From NCBI RefSeq assembly GCF_013348785.1, contig NZ_CP054691.1:372001-436000 (forward strand): a stretch of DNA of 64,000 nucleotides, written 5' to 3'. Both the position numbers and the translations under genes were made by a program. This stretch comes from Gordonia sp. X0973. Lineage in GTDB: Bacteria > Actinomycetota > Actinomycetes > Mycobacteriales > Mycobacteriaceae. This document shows positions 62,176 through 64,000 of the stretch, in pieces (the stretch's first letter is position 1; every line of letters begins with the position of its first letter). The notes beneath the pieces are model-generated. The model made no database searches, was not told the DNA's origin, and saw only the letters and a program-made list of their open reading frames with translations.

Positions 62176-63270
62176 GTGAGCGCTGATGACAAGGTCGAAT
62201 CGTTGGAGGACCTGCTGGAGCAGGACTCGGACGAGAACGACGGCCGGCGGTCGCGAGGATCGGCGTCGCGCACCGCGGCGACGGGTCGGCGGGCGAATAT
62301 CACCCGCAACCAGCGGCAGAACGTCGTCGGCCCGGGGTTGGACGAGGTCGCGCTCCTCGGCCGCGCCCGGCGGGCGCCGAAGAGCGGTTGGCGCAAGGCG
62401 GTCCACTCGATGTCCGGTGGGCAGATCAACCCGGGCGATTCGCCGTATGAACTGCGCCTCGAGGAATTGGCCCAACGGGTGAACAAGCCCATCCGCGGCG
62501 ACTACCGAATCGCCGTGCTGTCGTTGAAGGGAGGAGTCGGCAAGACGACGACGACCATCGGGCTCGGCTCCATCTTCGCCTCCCTGCGCGGCGACCGGGT
62601 GATCGCCGTCGACGCCAATCCCGACCTGGGGACGTTGGCGCAGCGGGTACCGCAACAGACGCGATCGACGGTCCACGATCTGCTGGCCGATCCGTCGTTG
62701 AACCGCTATTCCGACGTCCGGGTGCACACCTCCCAGGCGCCGAGCAGGCTCGAAGTGCTTGCCTCCGAACGTGATCCGGCAGCAGCCGAGGCGTTCAGCG
62801 AGCAGGACTATCGCGGCGTCATCGACGTACTGCAACGCTTCTACAACATCATCATCACCGATTGCGGCACCGGCCTGAGCCATTCCGCGATGAACGGGGT
62901 CCTCGACTTGGCCAACTGTCTGGTCCTGGTCAGCTCGGTGGCGATCGACGCGGCGCGGAGTGCGAGCGCAACCTTGGACTGGCTCGACGCACACGGGTAT
63001 GGGGACCTGGTCGACGACGCTGTCGTGGTGCTGAACTCGCCTCGTGCCGGTTCCTCGAATATCGACGTCGACGGGTTGGAACGCCATTTCCTCGGCCGCT
63101 GCAGAGGGGTGCAGCGGATCCCGTTCGACGACCACCTTGCCGAGGGTGCCGAGGTCGATCTCGAACTGCTCAAGAAGGAGACCAGTCTGGCGTTGACCGA
63201 GCTGGCGGCCATCGTGGCCGACGATGCGGACCAGTCGGAGCCGCGTCGGCCCGAGCCCTTCTACCGGTGA
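62176..63270 (+). CDS. MinD/ParA-like P-loop ATPase (EspI type)
   Basis: A 364-residue protein. An acidic, low-complexity N-terminus (about 1-110) precedes a deviant Walker A P-loop, LSLKGGVGKTTTTIGLGS (near residues 117-134). VIAVDANPDLGTLAQRV and IITDCGTGLS follow as switch and Walker B regions. Such proteins with long N-termini are found beside type VII (ESX) secretion loci as EspI/EccA-adjacent ATPases. No ESX gene lies in the window, so this is a resemblance only. The GTG at 62176 has AGGGGAG 5 nt upstream and is preferred over the GTG at 62119. Confidence 0.82.
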   Translation: MSADDKVESLEDLLEQDSDENDGRRSRGSASRTAATGRRANITRNQRQNVVGPGLDEVALLGRARRAPKSGWRKAVHSMSGGQINPGDSPYELRLEELAQRVNKPIRGDYRIAVLSLKGGVGKTTTTIGLGSIFASLRGDRVIAVDANPDLGTLAQRVPQQTRSTVHDLLADPSLNRYSDVRVHTSQAPSRLEVLASERDPAAAEAFSEQDYRGVIDVLQRFYNIIITDCGTGLSHSAMNGVLDLANCLVLVSSVAIDAARSASATLDWLDAHGYGDLVDDAVVVLNSPRAGSSNIDVDGLERHFLGRCRGVQRIPFDDHLAEGAEVDLELLKKETSLALTELAAIVADDADQSEPRRPEPFYR

Positions 63271-63324
63271 TGTTCGCGGTCCGCGGGGCAGGACCTAGGT
63301 CCGCTACGGCGCGCGTCTCACAGC

Positions 63325-63351
63325 TTGACAAGGGTATGTTTGTGATATTGA
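63325..63351 (+). promoter_or_regulatory. Candidate promoter of the glycine-zipper gene
   Basis: TTGACA (63325-63330) and TATTGA (63346-63351) form a possible sigma-70-type pair with a short 15-bp spacer, about 80 bp before the ATG. Unlike most genes here this one seems to have a leader. Confidence 0.4.
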
Positions 63352-63430
63352 ATCGGTACCTGATCCAGGGCTTTTCGGTTATCTGGGTCTCTCAATCAAC
63401 TTGGAACCGAAGACTAGGAGAGTTAAGAGA

Positions 63431-64000
63431 ATGACACGTCAGTTCATCCTTACTGCCGGTGGGGCTCTGGTCGCGGCGGGTACCGCCGTCGTCGCGGCTG
63501 GTCCCGCGGCTCAGGCGGCCACGGCTGTGCCCGCGCCCGCCCACGTTCCCGCAGCCCTGACCGTCACCGGTCCGGCGGCGACGACCGGCGCGGCGACCAC
63601 GCCGCTCGGTGCGGCTGTCGGTGCAGCGCTCGGCGCCCTGGGGGGTGGCGCTGTTGGCGGCACCGGTGGTGCGGCAACGGGTGCCCTCATCGGCGGCGGC
63701 GCGGGCACCGTGCTCGGCGGCTTCGCCGGTGGTCTCGTCGGTGGGCCTCTCGGCACCGCGGCCGGTACCGCTGCCGGAATGGCGGCCGGCTGTGTGGTCG
63801 GCCTCCCGGCGCTGATCGTCGGTTGCCTCCCCGGTGCGGTCATCGGTGGTGCGATCGGCGCCGTCGCCGGCGGCACCTTCGGCATGGTTGCCGGCACCAC
63901 GCTCGGCGCCCTCGGCGGCGGCGCGGTCGGCACCGGCCTCGGCGCTGCTGCCGGTGGCCTCGGGGCGGGCGCCATCGGCACCGCGATCGGTGCCGGAATC
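63431..64000 (+). CDS. Secreted glycine-zipper protein (5' part)
   Basis: The gene runs off the window end, with 190 codons visible and no stop. An N-terminal signal peptide (FILTAGGALVAAGTAVVAAG, cleavage near QAA-TA) is followed by an alanine/proline linker. Then come long runs of glycine-zipper units such as GAAVGAALGALGGGAVGGT, GGGAGTVLGGFAGGLVGG and GGAIGAVAGGTFGMVAGTT. Two cysteines (in AAGCVV and IVGCLP) lie in one repeat and could pair. Such repeats pack as membrane or outer-layer helices; an exported envelope protein is the likely role. The ATG has AGGAG 10 nt upstream. Confidence 0.8.
   Translation, partial: MTRQFILTAGGALVAAGTAVVAAGPAAQAATAVPAPAHVPAALTVTGPAATTGAATTPLGAAVGAALGALGGGAVGGTGGAATGALIGGGAGTVLGGFAGGLVGGPLGTAAGTAAGMAAGCVVGLPALIVGCLPGAVIGGAIGAVAGGTFGMVAGTTLGALGGGAVGTGLGAAAGGLGAGAIGTAIGAGI

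Overview
The window is high-GC actinobacterial chromosome. Gene content and order point to a mycolic-acid-containing actinomycete of the Gordonia/Rhodococcus type; the genus is inference from remembered gene order, not a search. The order topA – membrane adenylate cyclase – holB, and the later run fgd, pta, ackA, pknG, glnH, glnX, mutT, thiE, thiO, thiS, thiG … thiD, thiC, match blocks known from Mycobacterium tuberculosis. Many genes have a TANNNT hexamer 6-7 nt before the start codon, the pattern of leaderless transcription in this group.

Layout. 1-3936: end of topA, a membrane adenylate cyclase, DNA polymerase III delta prime (holB) and a voltage-gated-type potassium channel. 4133-13903: a 9.75-kb mobile element in a tRNA-Thr(CGT) gene, described below. 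14005-20191: an ABC-type ATPase, a secreted D,D-carboxypeptidase, an MFS exporter, galE and the dTDP-rhamnose genes rmlB, rmlA and rmlC. 20205-27905: M1 aminopeptidase, two tandem DoxX proteins, a methyltransferase, a decayed DUF433/PIN-like toxin-antitoxin pair and a 1298-residue polylysine-synthetase-like NRPS. 27945-36742: esterase, glutaryl-CoA-dehydrogenase-like enzyme, F420-dependent glucose-6-phosphate dehydrogenase, TetR, Pta, AckA, and a DGPF protein with an ECF42-type sigma factor. 36821-44441: the PknG/GlnH/GlnX amino-acid-sensing operon, a Nudix hydrolase, a LeuA-regulatory-domain protein, a proline-rich membrane protein and a haloacid dehalogenase. 44550-53468: a DUF222 protein, thiamine synthesis genes with a TPP riboswitch before thiC, an MHS transporter and a small GNAT protein. 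53525-62053: an IdeR-box-controlled siderophore-interacting protein, an alpha/beta hydrolase, an ABC1 kinase, and an operon of esterase, flavin monooxygenase, SDR and second monooxygenase. 62176-64000: a MinD/ParA-like ATPase and the start of a secreted glycine-zipper protein.

The most interesting region is 4133-13903. It has a tyrosine integrase beside the rebuilt tRNA, a divergent repressor/Xis-like control region, a primase and SF3-helicase replication module with a candidate origin, and a capsid module: scaffold-like protein, HK97-type major capsid protein, head-tail adaptor candidate and HNH endonuclease. I found no large terminase, portal, tail or lysis gene. This is the layout of a capsid-encoding phage satellite that must borrow packaging and tails from a helper. 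Its integration also replaced the 3' half of the host tRNA with an element-supplied copy carrying a compensatory base-pair change.
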